The notes under the pieces: model-generated | Databases searched by the model: none | Seen by the model: the letters and a program-made list of their open reading frames with translations, nothing else | Told to the model about the DNA's origin: nothing | Source: Strigamia acuminata | Lineage: Eukaryota > Arthropoda > Chilopoda > Geophilomorpha > Linotaeniidae | Length of the DNA stretch: 64,000 nt | Reading direction: 5' to 3' | Assembly: GCA_949358305.1 (NCBI GenBank) | Contig: OX442315.1 | Location: 24,764,427-24,828,426 of the forward strand | Program-made: the position numbers and the translations under genes | Shown here: piece after piece, positions 11,079 through 20,353 of the stretch | Layout of the letters: every line of letters starts with the position of its first letter | Numbering within the stretch: the first letter of the stretch is position 1

Positions 11079-12321
11079 TTATTTTGCATACTTATAATGC
11101 AGTTCTTTGCAATCATCTTCAGAAATCTTCTGCCATCCCGTTTCTTTTACATGATAAACTATGAAGTAAAATATAATTACTAGTTTCGTAAATTCATAAC
11201 TGCCATTTTTATTTTTACGCACCTCGTACTATGCCTCCACTGTAAGCATCACGATAAGTGGCATGATAAATAGCTTTACGAGCAAGTTCGTAAGCATCAG
11301 TTGCCTTCAAATCAAATCTATATGCGGAATCCAAAACACCCAGCGCATACATAGAACCCGACCCCACTGAAAATACATCTCCTTTCAAACGTGTGCCTTC
11401 GCTATCAACGTAATACAATCCTGATCCCTAAAAACACAACAAAAACAGTTTGAATTTGAATTTAATATTAAATTACTTCAAATGTTTACCCTTTTGTCAA
11501 AACCAGCTATCATCACGCCCTAAATTAAACAAAAGATTGTTGTTAAAGCAAATTTTATCTATTTTTAAATTTTTTTAAATAAATTTTACCATCGATAAGC
11601 CCATGTTTTTGTAATTGTAGACCATATTAGCAAGTAATTTTGAAGCAGCTGCAACTGAAATTCGTTCCCGGTTGCGAAGTTCATAAACCCTAGAAAAATA
11701 TACAAAAATGTATTTTACAAAGTATTTTCAAATTATAATAGAAATTTCAATTTTACCTGCACTGTTTAGCCAGAACTCGTTCCCAATACACACAATCTGC
11801 CGCTCCGCCAGCCATTGTACCCAAAAGATAATCATTAATTTCAATAATCTTCTTTACAGACTGTGAACCTGAAATTTATATGGTTAAATAACGAAATAAA
11901 CAATAATTGCTCAATAAAATACCAATATACTGTCCTCCGGTAGCTCTGGAATCAACAGCAAGAATAACTCCATCTCGAACTTTAAAGCCTAATGTTGTTG
12001 TTCCGTGATCAAAATTAATTTTAACTGCTTTGCCACTTTCATCCCGACATAAGGATTTCAGTTTCTCAGCCGGCTAGAAACAAAAAATTAAAAAAAATCA
12101 CGTTAACGTGCATTTTTGATCGTAATGAATCAGCGAAATTGTGGATTAAAAAACACTTTTAGTTTTGATGATTTTTTTAAACTTACATTTGAGAACGGTG
12201 GCAGAAGTAGATTTGTTGGTTCGGCTATGCTCACAGCATCATACTTCAAGCTACAGCAATCTGCTGAAATTCTATTTGAGAGATTCAAATTATTAAATCC
12301 TAACAAGTCAGCTAACGCCAT
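11079..12321 (-). CDS. PSMB5: 20S proteasome subunit beta type-5
   Basis: Chymotrypsin-like catalytic subunit of the 20S core. Seven exons fit phase: 12187-12321, 11923-12073, 11757-11868, 11590-11689, 11490-11519 (30-bp microexon), 11223-11427 and 11079-11158, about 270 residues. The propeptide ends at HG, followed by the catalytic threonine in GTTTLGFK. Other beta-5 signatures are [48 protein letters not shown] and [11 protein letters not shown]. The start ATG at 12321 gives MALADLLG, close to the family MALA- start; an in-frame ATG at 12366 is possible but less likely. It converges on the THAP gene and is head-to-head with SMIM13. Confidence 0.95.
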
Positions 12322-13073
12322 GTTTGTTTCTGTTGTCCAGTGGTAAAAAGTATTCATCAACGCCACCAGACGGAGTTATTTTCCAATATCTTCATACGCG
12401 TACGAAATATTTCAAGTTTAATCTACCAAATCACCGTTGTCTTCATAATTGGTTACTTTTAGGATTTGAATTTAATATTTCCGACATTGCGAACAAGTTT
12501 TAAAAATCTAAGTTGTGAATACCGAGGTATTTGTGAGGGTATCTTGTGCGCCGTCCAGTGGTTATTTTTGGTACAATATTTCTCTCCCTCATAGCCAAGA
12601 TTAAAAATTCATTCCGGACAAAATAATGAAGGACTGGGGCCCCTAAACTTTAGGGCCCCGTGTGCCTTGTGGGCAACAACCAATACACTATATTCTGACT
12701 TGGGCCAGGTTTGTCCAGGAAGTTTGAGGTTGGGATTTTAACAGACGACATAAATTGCAAAATAATAATAATAATAAATTTTTCCTATTAACTTTTTCAG
12801 AATATCTCCCATAAAATAAAAGTTGATTCAAATTTGTCAAGTACAATAGCTCGAATGGTACACAAAACTGTGATTTTAAACAAACTGCATTACCTGGTGT
12901 TAAATTTGGTAGGTTTTTACAGATACGGCGCTGCTAACCAACTGTAAACAAGTCTTGATTTATCCCTGGAATCAAACAAGATGCTTCGAGTATATAATTA
13001 TTTTTATATATATAAATCAGAATACTTGTAGAGGGTATTTTGTATAACGACAGGCAGCTAGCTATATGTGAAA
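12322..13073. other. Divergent PSMB5/SMIM13 intergenic region
   Basis: No gene recognised. It must hold both promoters. An imperfect GC-rich inverted repeat lies at 12636-12659 (GGGGCCC.TAAA arms facing each other), reminiscent of the GGGGCCCC-bearing ends of hAT-like elements seen elsewhere in the window. A short AAT repeat lies near 12765-12777. Confidence 0.5.
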
Positions 13074-13452
13074 ATGACGAAATACAGTTTTTCCGTTTCC
13101 TTAGTTTGTTTGGCGGTCGTGATCATTTTATCTTCCTATCCTAGTCTTTGTTTTACCATAGGCGCTCATAAAATTACAATGAAAGATATTTTACTAGGAA
13201 TTTTATCTGTTGTTTGTAGTGTCATATTGACCATTATTTTGGTGCTAATTGGTACGCCTTTACATATTTTTGTTTAATCGATCGTAGAAAATTAAAACAT
13301 TTTTTTTTTCAGGATGGTTCATCACGTGGAAATTATTTCTTTCGCGGTTCAAGTTCGTCCGAGAGCTAATGGGAAATGACGAAGAAAAAGTATTCAATAA
13401 TAAATTATCTAATTCAAGATCTACAAGAATAAGAAAGTCGAGACTGGAGTAA
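13074..13452 (+). CDS. SMIM13: SMIM13-like small integral membrane protein
   Basis: Two exons (13074-13251 and 13313-13452) give 105 residues. An N-terminal hydrophobic stretch (SLVCLAVVIILSS) looks like a signal peptide or first membrane segment. A second hydrophobic segment (ILSVVCSVILTIILVLIGW) is followed directly by FITWKLFLSRFKFVRELMG, which matches the conserved juxtamembrane block of vertebrate SMIM13. The tail is charged and ends in an Arg/Ser-rich RIRKSRLE, also like the family. The function of SMIM13 is unknown. The start ATG is at 13074; a GTG two codons upstream is not used. The 3' half of exon 2 and the 3' UTR are duplicated at 19627-20226. Confidence 0.8.
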
Positions 13453-13978
13453 CCATACGAGCTGCTATCAAGAATCAAGATCCAAGTGCCTTTCAGTAGG
13501 ATTACATTCATTAATCATCGTACAATTTGTGTTTTTTTTGTTTTTATAAAAACTAATTATAGTAATTATGCCGTAGTAAAGACATTTTAGTTTTAATTAA
13601 GGTAATAAGACAAATACCAAAATAGTAAATTAACGTTGAGTATTTTTTTTAATCTTGTGTCAATCCCTGTGATTATTGTTTCTTACGTTTTATACAGCAA
13701 ATTGTTAGTTGTAAATTACTGAATGTGAACAGTTGTGAAAGTTTTTCTCAGGTATTATTGTATGATGTTGAATGAAAAAACTAATATTCTATTTTAAAAG
13801 CATACAAACGGTAAAAACAGAAAGAATACAATAAATATTTTTATGGCCAAAGCAGATTGTACATTTACTACTTCAATTATAACAATAATCATAAAAAAAG
13901 CGTTGATGGCAATGGTTTCTATTTTTCTGTCTGCTTGAAATTGCTTTTTTGTCGCTATTGATTAAGCAATTATTAACA
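13374..13978 (+). repeat. Direct duplication copy A (SMIM13 exon 2 tail plus 3' UTR)
   Basis: About 600 bp nearly identical to 19627-20226, from AAATGACGAAGAAAAAG to GCAATTATTAAC. Differences are scattered substitutions and small indels. This copy is joined to the intact SMIM13 gene. Confidence 0.95.
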
Positions 13979-14216
13979 CCAATTCAATAGAATATTGCAC
14001 GATTCCTTCAAAAATGGAATAGCATCTGCGAGCAAGTTTTTTTCGTATACAATAAAGCCAAGATAAGCCAAGGCTAATCCTAGATTTGTTATATTTTTTC
14101 CAAAAGACTCTTCAACATTCGCGTCAAAAAATTGTGATATCTTCTAAATGGCAGAAGTTGCGTCAGCCTTGACGAGTGAAAATTTTTCGCCAAAAAATGT
14201 TTTTTTTTTGTAGAAT

Positions 14217-16210
14217 TGTTTTCCCCGATTTTTTCCCCCTTTTTTTTTCCCGATTTTTTTCCCCGATTTTTTCCCCCGATTTTTTCCCCCGATTCTTTCC
14301 CCCGATTTTTTTCCCCGATTTTTTCCCCCGATTTTTCTCCTAATTTTTTCCCCGATTTTTTCCCCGATTTTTTTCCCCGATTTTTCTCCCGATTTTTTTC
14401 CCCGATTTTTTCCCCGATTTTTTTCCCCGATTTTTTCCTCCGATGTTTTTCCCCGATTTTTTCTCCCGATTTTTTCTCTCGATTTTTTTCTCCCGATTTT
14501 TTCCCCCGATTTTTTCCCCCGATTCTTTCCCCAGATTTTTTCTCTCGATTTTTTCCCCCGATTTTTTCTCCCGATTTTTTCCCCCATTTTTTTTCCCCCG
14601 AATTTTTTCCCCGATTTTATCCCCCGATTTTTTCCCCCGATTTTCCCCCCCCATTTTTTCCCCCGATTTTTCTCCCGATTTTTTTCCCGATTTTTTCCTC
14701 GTTTTTTTTCCCCGATTATTCTCCCGATTTTTTTCCCCGATTTTTTCCCCGATTTTTTTCCCCGATTTTTTTCTCCGATTTTTCCCCCCGATTTTTTCCC
14801 CCGATTTTTTCCCCCGATTTTTTCCCCGATTTTTTTCCCGATTTTTTTCCCCGATTTTTCTCCCGATTTTTTTCCCCGATTTTTTCCCCCGATTTTTTCC
14901 CCCGATTTTTTTCCCGATTTTTTTCCCCGATTTTTCTCCCGATTTTTTTCCCCGATTTTTTTCCCCGATTTTTTCCCCCGATTTTTTCCCCCGATTTTTT
15001 CTCCCGATTTTTTTCCTCGATTTTTTTCTCCAATTTTTTCCCTCGATTTTTTCCCCCGATTTTTTCCCCCGATTTTTTCCCCGATTTTTTTCCCGATTTT
15101 TTTCCCCAATTTTTCTCCCGATTTTTTCCCCCGATTTTTTCCCCCGATTTTTTTTTTCGATTTTTTTCCACGATTTTTTCTCCCGATTTTTTCCCCTCGA
15201 TTTTTTCCCCCGATTTTTTCCCCGATTTTTTCCCCGATTATTCTCCCGATTTTTTTCCCCGATTTTTTTCCCCGATTTTTCTCCCGATTTTTTTCCCCGA
15301 TTTTTTCCCCGATTTTTTCCCCCGATTTTTTTCCCCGATTTTTTCTCCCGATTTTTTTCCCCGATTTTTTTCCCCGATTTTTTCCCCCCGATTTTTTCCC
15401 CCGATTTTTTCTCCCGATTTTTTTCCTCGATTTTTTTCTCCAATTTTTTCCCCCGATTTTTTCCCCCGATTTTTTTCCCGATTTTTTTCCCCGATTATTT
15501 CCCCCGATTCTTTCCCCCGATTCTATCCCCCGATTTCTTTCCCTCGATTTTTTCCCCTCGATTTTTTCCCCCGATTTTTTTCCCCGATTTTTTCCCCCGA
15601 TTTTTTCTCCCGATTTTTTTCCTCGATTTTTTTCTCCAATTTTTTCCCCCGATTTTTTCCCCCGATTTTTTTCCCGATTTTTTTCCCCGATTTTTTCCCC
15701 CGATTTTTTCTCCCGATTTTTTTTTTCAATTTTTTACCCCGATTTTTTCCTCCGATTTTTTCTCCCGATTTTTTCCCTTGATTTTTTCCCCAATTTTTTA
15801 TCCTGATTTTTTCCTCCGATTTTTCCCCTCGATTCTTTCCCCCGATTCTATCCCCCGATTTCTTTCCCTCGATTTTTTCCCCTCGATTTTTTCCCCCGAT
15901 TTTTTTCCTCGATTTTTTCCCCCGATTTTTTCTCCCGATTTTTTTTTTCAATTTTTTACCCCGATTTTTTCCTCCGATTTTTTCTCCCGATTTTTTCCCC
16001 CGATTTTTTCCCCAATTTTTTACCCTGATTTTTTCCTCCGATTTTTCCCCTCGATTTTTTCCCCCGATTTTTTCCCCCGATTTTTTCCCCCGATTTTTTT
16101 TTTCGATTTTTTTCCACGATTTTTTCTCCCGATTTTTTCCCCCGATTTTTTCCCCCGATTTTTTTCCCCGATCTTTCCCCCGATTTTTTCTCCCGATTTT
16201 TTTCCCCGAT
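14217..16210. repeat. 2-kb pyrimidine-biased minisatellite, unit about 13-14 bp (GATTTTTTCCCCC)
   Basis: About 145 head-to-tail degenerate units built from GA, a run of 5-7 T (occasionally more) and a run of 4-6 C, with minor TCTC, CCTC and CAAT variants. Higher-order blocks repeat, for example a block near 14990-15120 recurs near 15400-15500 and 15600-15690. The minus strand is a regular series of GGGG or GGGGG runs separated by AAAAAATC, able in principle to form G-quadruplexes with 7-9 nt loops. Long ORFs across it on both strands (FPDFF- or KKSGEK-type) are by-products of low complexity. Confidence 0.97.
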
Positions 16211-16632
16211 TTGAAGAAAAGCTTTCTTTTCCTTTTTTCTCTCGTCAAAAACCAACAATAGGAAAAGAAATGATCGTTTCGAGCACGCATTGTTACTTCT
16301 TCTGACAAGGAGACCGCAAGAGTGTGTAATCCACAATTGTTAAAATTGTTTGTAAATAAAGCATTCACATCACCTAAACAATCTATTTTTCTCATATTAA
16401 AATGCACCTCTCTCTCACATTGTTACAAACAGTAACAACACACAGGATTCCTTGCTGTGTGTTGAAACACCATTTTTTGATATTTTGAGTAAAAAGGTCA
16501 AGTGTAGCACTACATTTGGTGATTAGCCTGTTCAAACCTTACTCTGGAACCCAGGTAATTTGATATCACATGACATATGACATCACAACTTTGTTCACCA
16601 ACATGACTGCCTGCATGAAGCAGCAATAGTGT

Positions 16633-16708
16633 GTTGTGGTGGCTCAGTGGTTAAGGTAATGAATCAGGAATCTTTCCACACAGGTTCAAATCCTGTTGTT
16701 GGTGAAAA
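16633..16708 (+). other. tRNA-like sequence with A and B boxes (SINE head or pseudo-tRNA), left arm
   Basis: Box A TGGCTCAGTGG (16640-16650) and box B GGTTCAAATCC (16683-16693) are excellent matches at normal spacing. The T-arm ACAGG/CCTGT pairs perfectly, but the acceptor and D stems do not pair well, so a working tRNA is unlikely. T-rich stretches at 16710-16735 could terminate pol III. Best explained as a tRNA-derived SINE head. Confidence 0.6.
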
Positions 16709-16894
16709 TTTTTACTTTTATTTTTTCTTTATTTTTAGCAGTCAAGTTAATGTTTGTTATTTTATATTTTTTTTTAAAAAATTTTAATTAATTAATTTAA
16801 TATAATTAAAATTATAAAAAAAAATTTTAAAAAAAATATAAAATAACAAACATTAACTTGACTGCTAAAAATAAAGAAAAAATAAAAGTAAAAA

Positions 16895-16970
16895 TTTTCA
16901 CCAACAACAGGATTTGAACCTGTGTGGAAAGATTCCTGATTCATTACCTTAACCACTGAGCCACCACAAC
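16895..16970 (-). other. tRNA-like sequence with A and B boxes, right arm (mirror copy)
   Basis: Mirror image of 16633-16708, with box B at 16920-16910 and box A at 16963-16953 on the minus strand. The two copies are convergent, so transcripts from either would read into the complementary arm. Confidence 0.6.
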
Positions 16971-17459
16971 ACACTATTGCTGCTTCATGCAGGCAGTCAT
17001 GTTGGTGAACAAAGTTGTGATGTCATATGTCATGTGATATCAAATTACCTGGGTTCCAGAGTAAGGTTTGAACAGGCTAATCACCAAATGTAGTGCTACA
17101 CTTGACCTTTTTACTCAAAATATCAAAAAATGGTGTTTCAACACACAGCAAGGAATCCTGTGTGTTGTTACTGTTTGTAACAATGTGAGAGAGAGGTGCA
17201 TTTTAATATGAGAAAAATAGATTGTTTAGGTGATGTGAATGCTTTATTTACAAACAATTTTAACAATTGTGGATTACACACTCTTGCGGTCTCCTTGTGA
17301 GCTTTCTGGAGGAAATCTCTTCAGCAGCACGTTTGTTTGGAGAAAAATTCTAGGCCAGCAGGAATTTTTGTCCTAAATCCACTGTGCAAAAGCGTAAGCA
17401 CGGTTCCATCAGAACAATAAACGCAAGGTTGCTGGAATTTCACTTTCTGAAATATTGGA

Positions 17460-17790
17460 ACAATTTTTCAAAGTAGCCAAATTTTAGACTGCACTTCGCT
17501 CTGACTGTTGAATAGCCAAATTCAAACATTCCTTATTGTGATTCTAAAAAATAATAAATTTGAAAAAAAATTGAACATTTATTCAAACATCAATTTAAAA
17601 ATACTCACGAATTTAATTAACTTGTAAGTGTAACATTAGAAAAAACAACCACTTTAAAACTACTGTCCTCATTGCTTGTATGACTGGTACTTTTAACGCA
17701 TTCGATTACTATATTGGGTAATTCTTCTTGTTCGGTAGGCGTTAACTCAGACGTCTTGGTGCGAAGATATTTCAAAATTCACTTTCAAAA
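17460..17790 (-). pseudogene. Broken second copy of the unknown exons upstream of it
   Basis: On the minus strand the reading KYLRTKTSELTPTEQEELPN with IVIECVKST is homologous to KFLHTKSSELSPTEVEELSN with IVIQCAKNT of the neighbouring gene at 18019-18267. Here the preceding frame ends FESEF-stop and the homologous segment continues in another frame. A following stretch (about 17465-17540) repeats the KEC..LAIQ segment and stops after about 20 codons. The tandem offset to the better copy is about 410-420 bp. Confidence 0.5.
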
Positions 17791-17874
17791 TTATATTCTC
17801 TATTGCATTTTACTGCTTGATTCCATAATAAATTGTGACAGTCGTTCACGATTGTCTTCAGATTTTCTTCCAAC

Positions 17875-18450
17875 TTAACGGTTCGACTTATATCGCCAAA
17901 ATGTTGAACTGTTTGAATAGCCAAACGAAGACATTCCTTTTAAGTTATTCTAAAAAATAATAAATTTGTAAAAAAAAAACTTGAATGTTTATTTAAACAT
18001 TAATTTCAAAGTACTCACGAATTTAAGAAAGTATAACATGAGAAAAATCAACATTTTTTCCACTTGAAAACTACTGTCCTCGTGATTTCGTTGATTTCGT
18101 TCATATCTGGTATTTTTAGCGCATTGAATCACTATATTGGATAATTCTTCTACTTCAGTAGGGCTTAACTCGGACGACTTGGTATGAAGAAATTTGCGGC
18201 ATTCCTTCATAATTGTAGCAATAATATTCCATTTATTACTGGATTTGTTGTGTCTTGCGAGATAGTTCTATTTTTGTCAAAATAAATAATTAACTTTACT
18301 AAACAAATTGGTAATTGTAATTATTTGACTTACTTTAACCAGTTTAAAAACATCTCCGTTTCCCATCGTTTTTTGTTTAAATTCCTCTTTTATGTTTTCC
18401 TCTTTTATGTTTGCCACCATTATAAATTCCTCATCTATGTTTTCCTCCAT
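17875..18450 (-). CDS. Unrecognised small spliced gene, possibly decaying
   Basis: Three exons can be joined in phase: 18334-18450 (M-EENIDEEF...VFKLVK, charged, 39 codons), 18019-18267 (83 codons, NYLARHNKSSNKWN..KECRKFLHTKSSELSPTE..) and 17875-17949 (24 codons then stop). Both introns have GT-AG borders. The last exon appears frameshifted relative to its duplicate: a frame reading KECLRLAIQTVQHFGDIS continues much farther but is blocked by a TAA just after the acceptor. I do not recognise the family. It may be a young duplicated gene or a remnant within the repeat-rich island. A GC-rich NRF1-like motif (TGCGCCTGCGCA, about 18536) lies upstream and could be its promoter. Confidence 0.35.
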
Positions 18451-19080
18451 TCTAAATTCCTCTTAAATGAAATTAGTACTGTGATCTCGATTGTCTCAAG
18501 GTAAAGTGACAATTTTTAAAGTGTCCGCTCACAGCTGCGCCTGCGCAGCCTTGCAAGGTTTGGAAATGGTGATAAATTTTAATACTTTACAGAAGGCGAG
18601 AGGTGTTTGACATATTTTAAGTATTTATTTTTAATTGCAGTTTTGGCTTTGACGGGTTTTACATCATCGGTCTTGGATTAAATTAAATGTTCGAATAATT
18701 AAATAATAATGGCAACCGTTTCATTTGTCAAACGTTTTGCAAACGTTTCGGCAGAAACGTACACTTTTTTTGTTATTTTTCGTTAAAATGCTGGGTTTTT
18801 TGAACGTGTAAATAACCCGCGGCCTCTATTAGCGCGTGGGTCTCCATTTGCGCGCGGGTTCAAACTTTTTTTTTGCATACAGCGCATGGGGGCGCTATTA
18901 GAAGATATACGGTAGTATCAACACCTGCCTCATTATTTTTGTGTCAACTTTTTTATTATCTTTTACCTCTCCCACCAACCAGCTAATTAGACCGTATATA
19001 GTTACCTTGGTGTGAATGATCCATTTTTAGACCGTTCACACTTGTTCACTAGTTATGTAGAAATCAGTGACTTTTTTTGA
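18451..19080. other. Gene-free spacer with GC-rich palindromic motifs
   Basis: No coding sequence supported. Contents: the NRF1-like TGCGCCTGCGCA element (about 18536), an AAACGTTTTGCAAACGTTT inverted motif (about 18731), and a GC-rich pair CCCGCG...CGCGCGGG (about 18818-18863) beside CGCTATTAG-type sequence. The last resembles a DNA-transposon end but I found no partner. Confidence 0.4.
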
Positions 19081-19616
19081 TAGATTATTTGAGTCTGGAA
19101 AAATAGATTATTTGAGTCTGAAAAAATAGATTATTTGAGTCTGGAAAAATAGATTATTTGAGTCTGGAAAAATGGCGCCGAACAAACAATTGCAAATCTT
19201 GCTGCTGCTTCTAATGAATTTAATGAATACGACGACAATGATGTTTATGTGGTTGCAAAAACGAAAACGACAACGTCGAGAGAGAATGGCTCGCCATCAT
19301 TTATTAATAAGCATGTTAACTACAAATAATGGTGGATTATCTGCTCTGGCAAAGCGATCGTTGATCATAAATGGATCAAACAAACGAAGAAATCAAGGTG
19401 ATACAAATATATAACTTGTGCAAGCATTATAATTTTCGTACCATTTTAATAATTAGCATGATGAAATTTCTAACAGGACATCGAATCTGGATGAAACAAA
19501 CCACACGATCAGAAGAATTTAAACGTGGTCTTTTAGAAAAACTGGAACAGGTGTGAACACACGACTTTCTAAAAGTGGGCGGGTTATGTACATAAGTGGT
19601 TCAAGTGTGAACACGG
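19032..19616 (+). mobile_element. Small non-autonomous TIR element (MITE-like)
   Basis: GTTCACACTTG..CAC.AGTTATGTA at 19034-19059 is mirrored, imperfectly, by the reverse complement at about 19589-19612. The interior has a four-copy 23-bp tandem repeat and an 80-codon Arg/Lys-rich ORF (19172-19414) that could be a decayed transposase N-terminus. I cannot name the superfamily, and no clean target duplication is visible. The element ends about 10 bp before the SMIM13 duplication copy B. Confidence 0.4.
19081..19172 (+). repeat. Four-copy 23-bp tandem repeat
   Basis: Unit TAGATTATTTGAGTCTGG plus five A, repeated four times with one substitution. Confidence 0.95.
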
Positions 19617-19626
19617 CATTACTAAA

Positions 19627-20226
19627 AAATGACGAAGAAAAAGTATTCAATAATAAATTATCTAATTCAAGATCTACAAGAATAAGAAAGTCGAGACTGG
19701 AGTAACCATACGAGCTGCTATCAAGAATCAAGATCCCAGTGCCTTTCAGTAGGATTACATTCATTAATCATTGGACAATTTATGTTTTTTTTTTGTTTTT
19801 ATAAAAACTGATTATAGTAATTATGCAGTAGTAAAGACAATTAGTTTTAATAATAAGACAAATGCCAAAATAGTAAATTAACAATAAGTATTTTTTTTTA
19901 AATCTTGTGCCAATTCCTGTGATTTTTGTTTCTCGTGTTTTATACAGCAAATTCTTAGTTGTAAATTATTGAATGTGAACAGTTGTGAAAGTTTTTCTCA
20001 GGTATTATTGAATGATGTTGAATAAAAAAACCAATATTCTATTTTAAAAGCATACAAACGGTAAAAACAGAAAGAATACAATAAATATTTTTATGGCCAA
20101 AGCAGATTGTACATTTACTACTTCAATTGTAACAATAATCATAAAAGAGCGGTGATGGCAATGTTATCTATTTTTCTGTCTGCTTGAAATTGCTTTTTTG
20201 TCGCTATTGATTAAGCAATTATTAAC
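19627..20226 (+). repeat. Direct duplication copy B (SMIM13 exon 2 tail plus 3' UTR)
   Basis: Partner of 13374-13978. It contains the last codons of SMIM13 (..DEEKVFNNKLSNSRS.. to the stop) but no membrane segment, so it is a non-functional fragment. It lies just upstream of the dynein gene. Confidence 0.95.
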
Positions 20227-20353
20227 GCATTACCTGATTCATCCGAGTTGCCATTAGCAACGGCTGTAAACAAATGGTAGCAGAGCACAGTACAGATGCC
20301 AGCAATTTAATATCATCACTTTATTTTGCTTACGTTTTGTCAATGCAATTAAA

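Larger units (their letters stand above)
16304..17299. repeat. Near-perfect 1-kb palindrome (arms about 470 bp, AT-rich centre)
   Basis: The left arm (16304-about 16775) is matched base for base by eye, as reverse complement, by the right arm (about 16825-17299), from ACAAGGAGACCGCAAGAG to the mirrored CTCTTGCGGTCTCCTTGT. Identity breaks only in the AT-rich centre around 16775-16825. Each arm contains a tRNA-like pol III promoter region pointing to the centre. No flanking target-site duplication is evident. Confidence 0.97.

Noticed and set aside
14144-16407. Long FPDFF/KKSGEK-type ORFs
   Set aside because: Low-complexity minisatellite read in several frames on both strands; no conserved protein feature.
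16633-16708. Functional tRNA gene
   Set aside because: A and B boxes and the T-arm are good, but the acceptor and D stems do not pair and the anticodon arm is unclear, so a SINE-type pseudo-tRNA is more likely.
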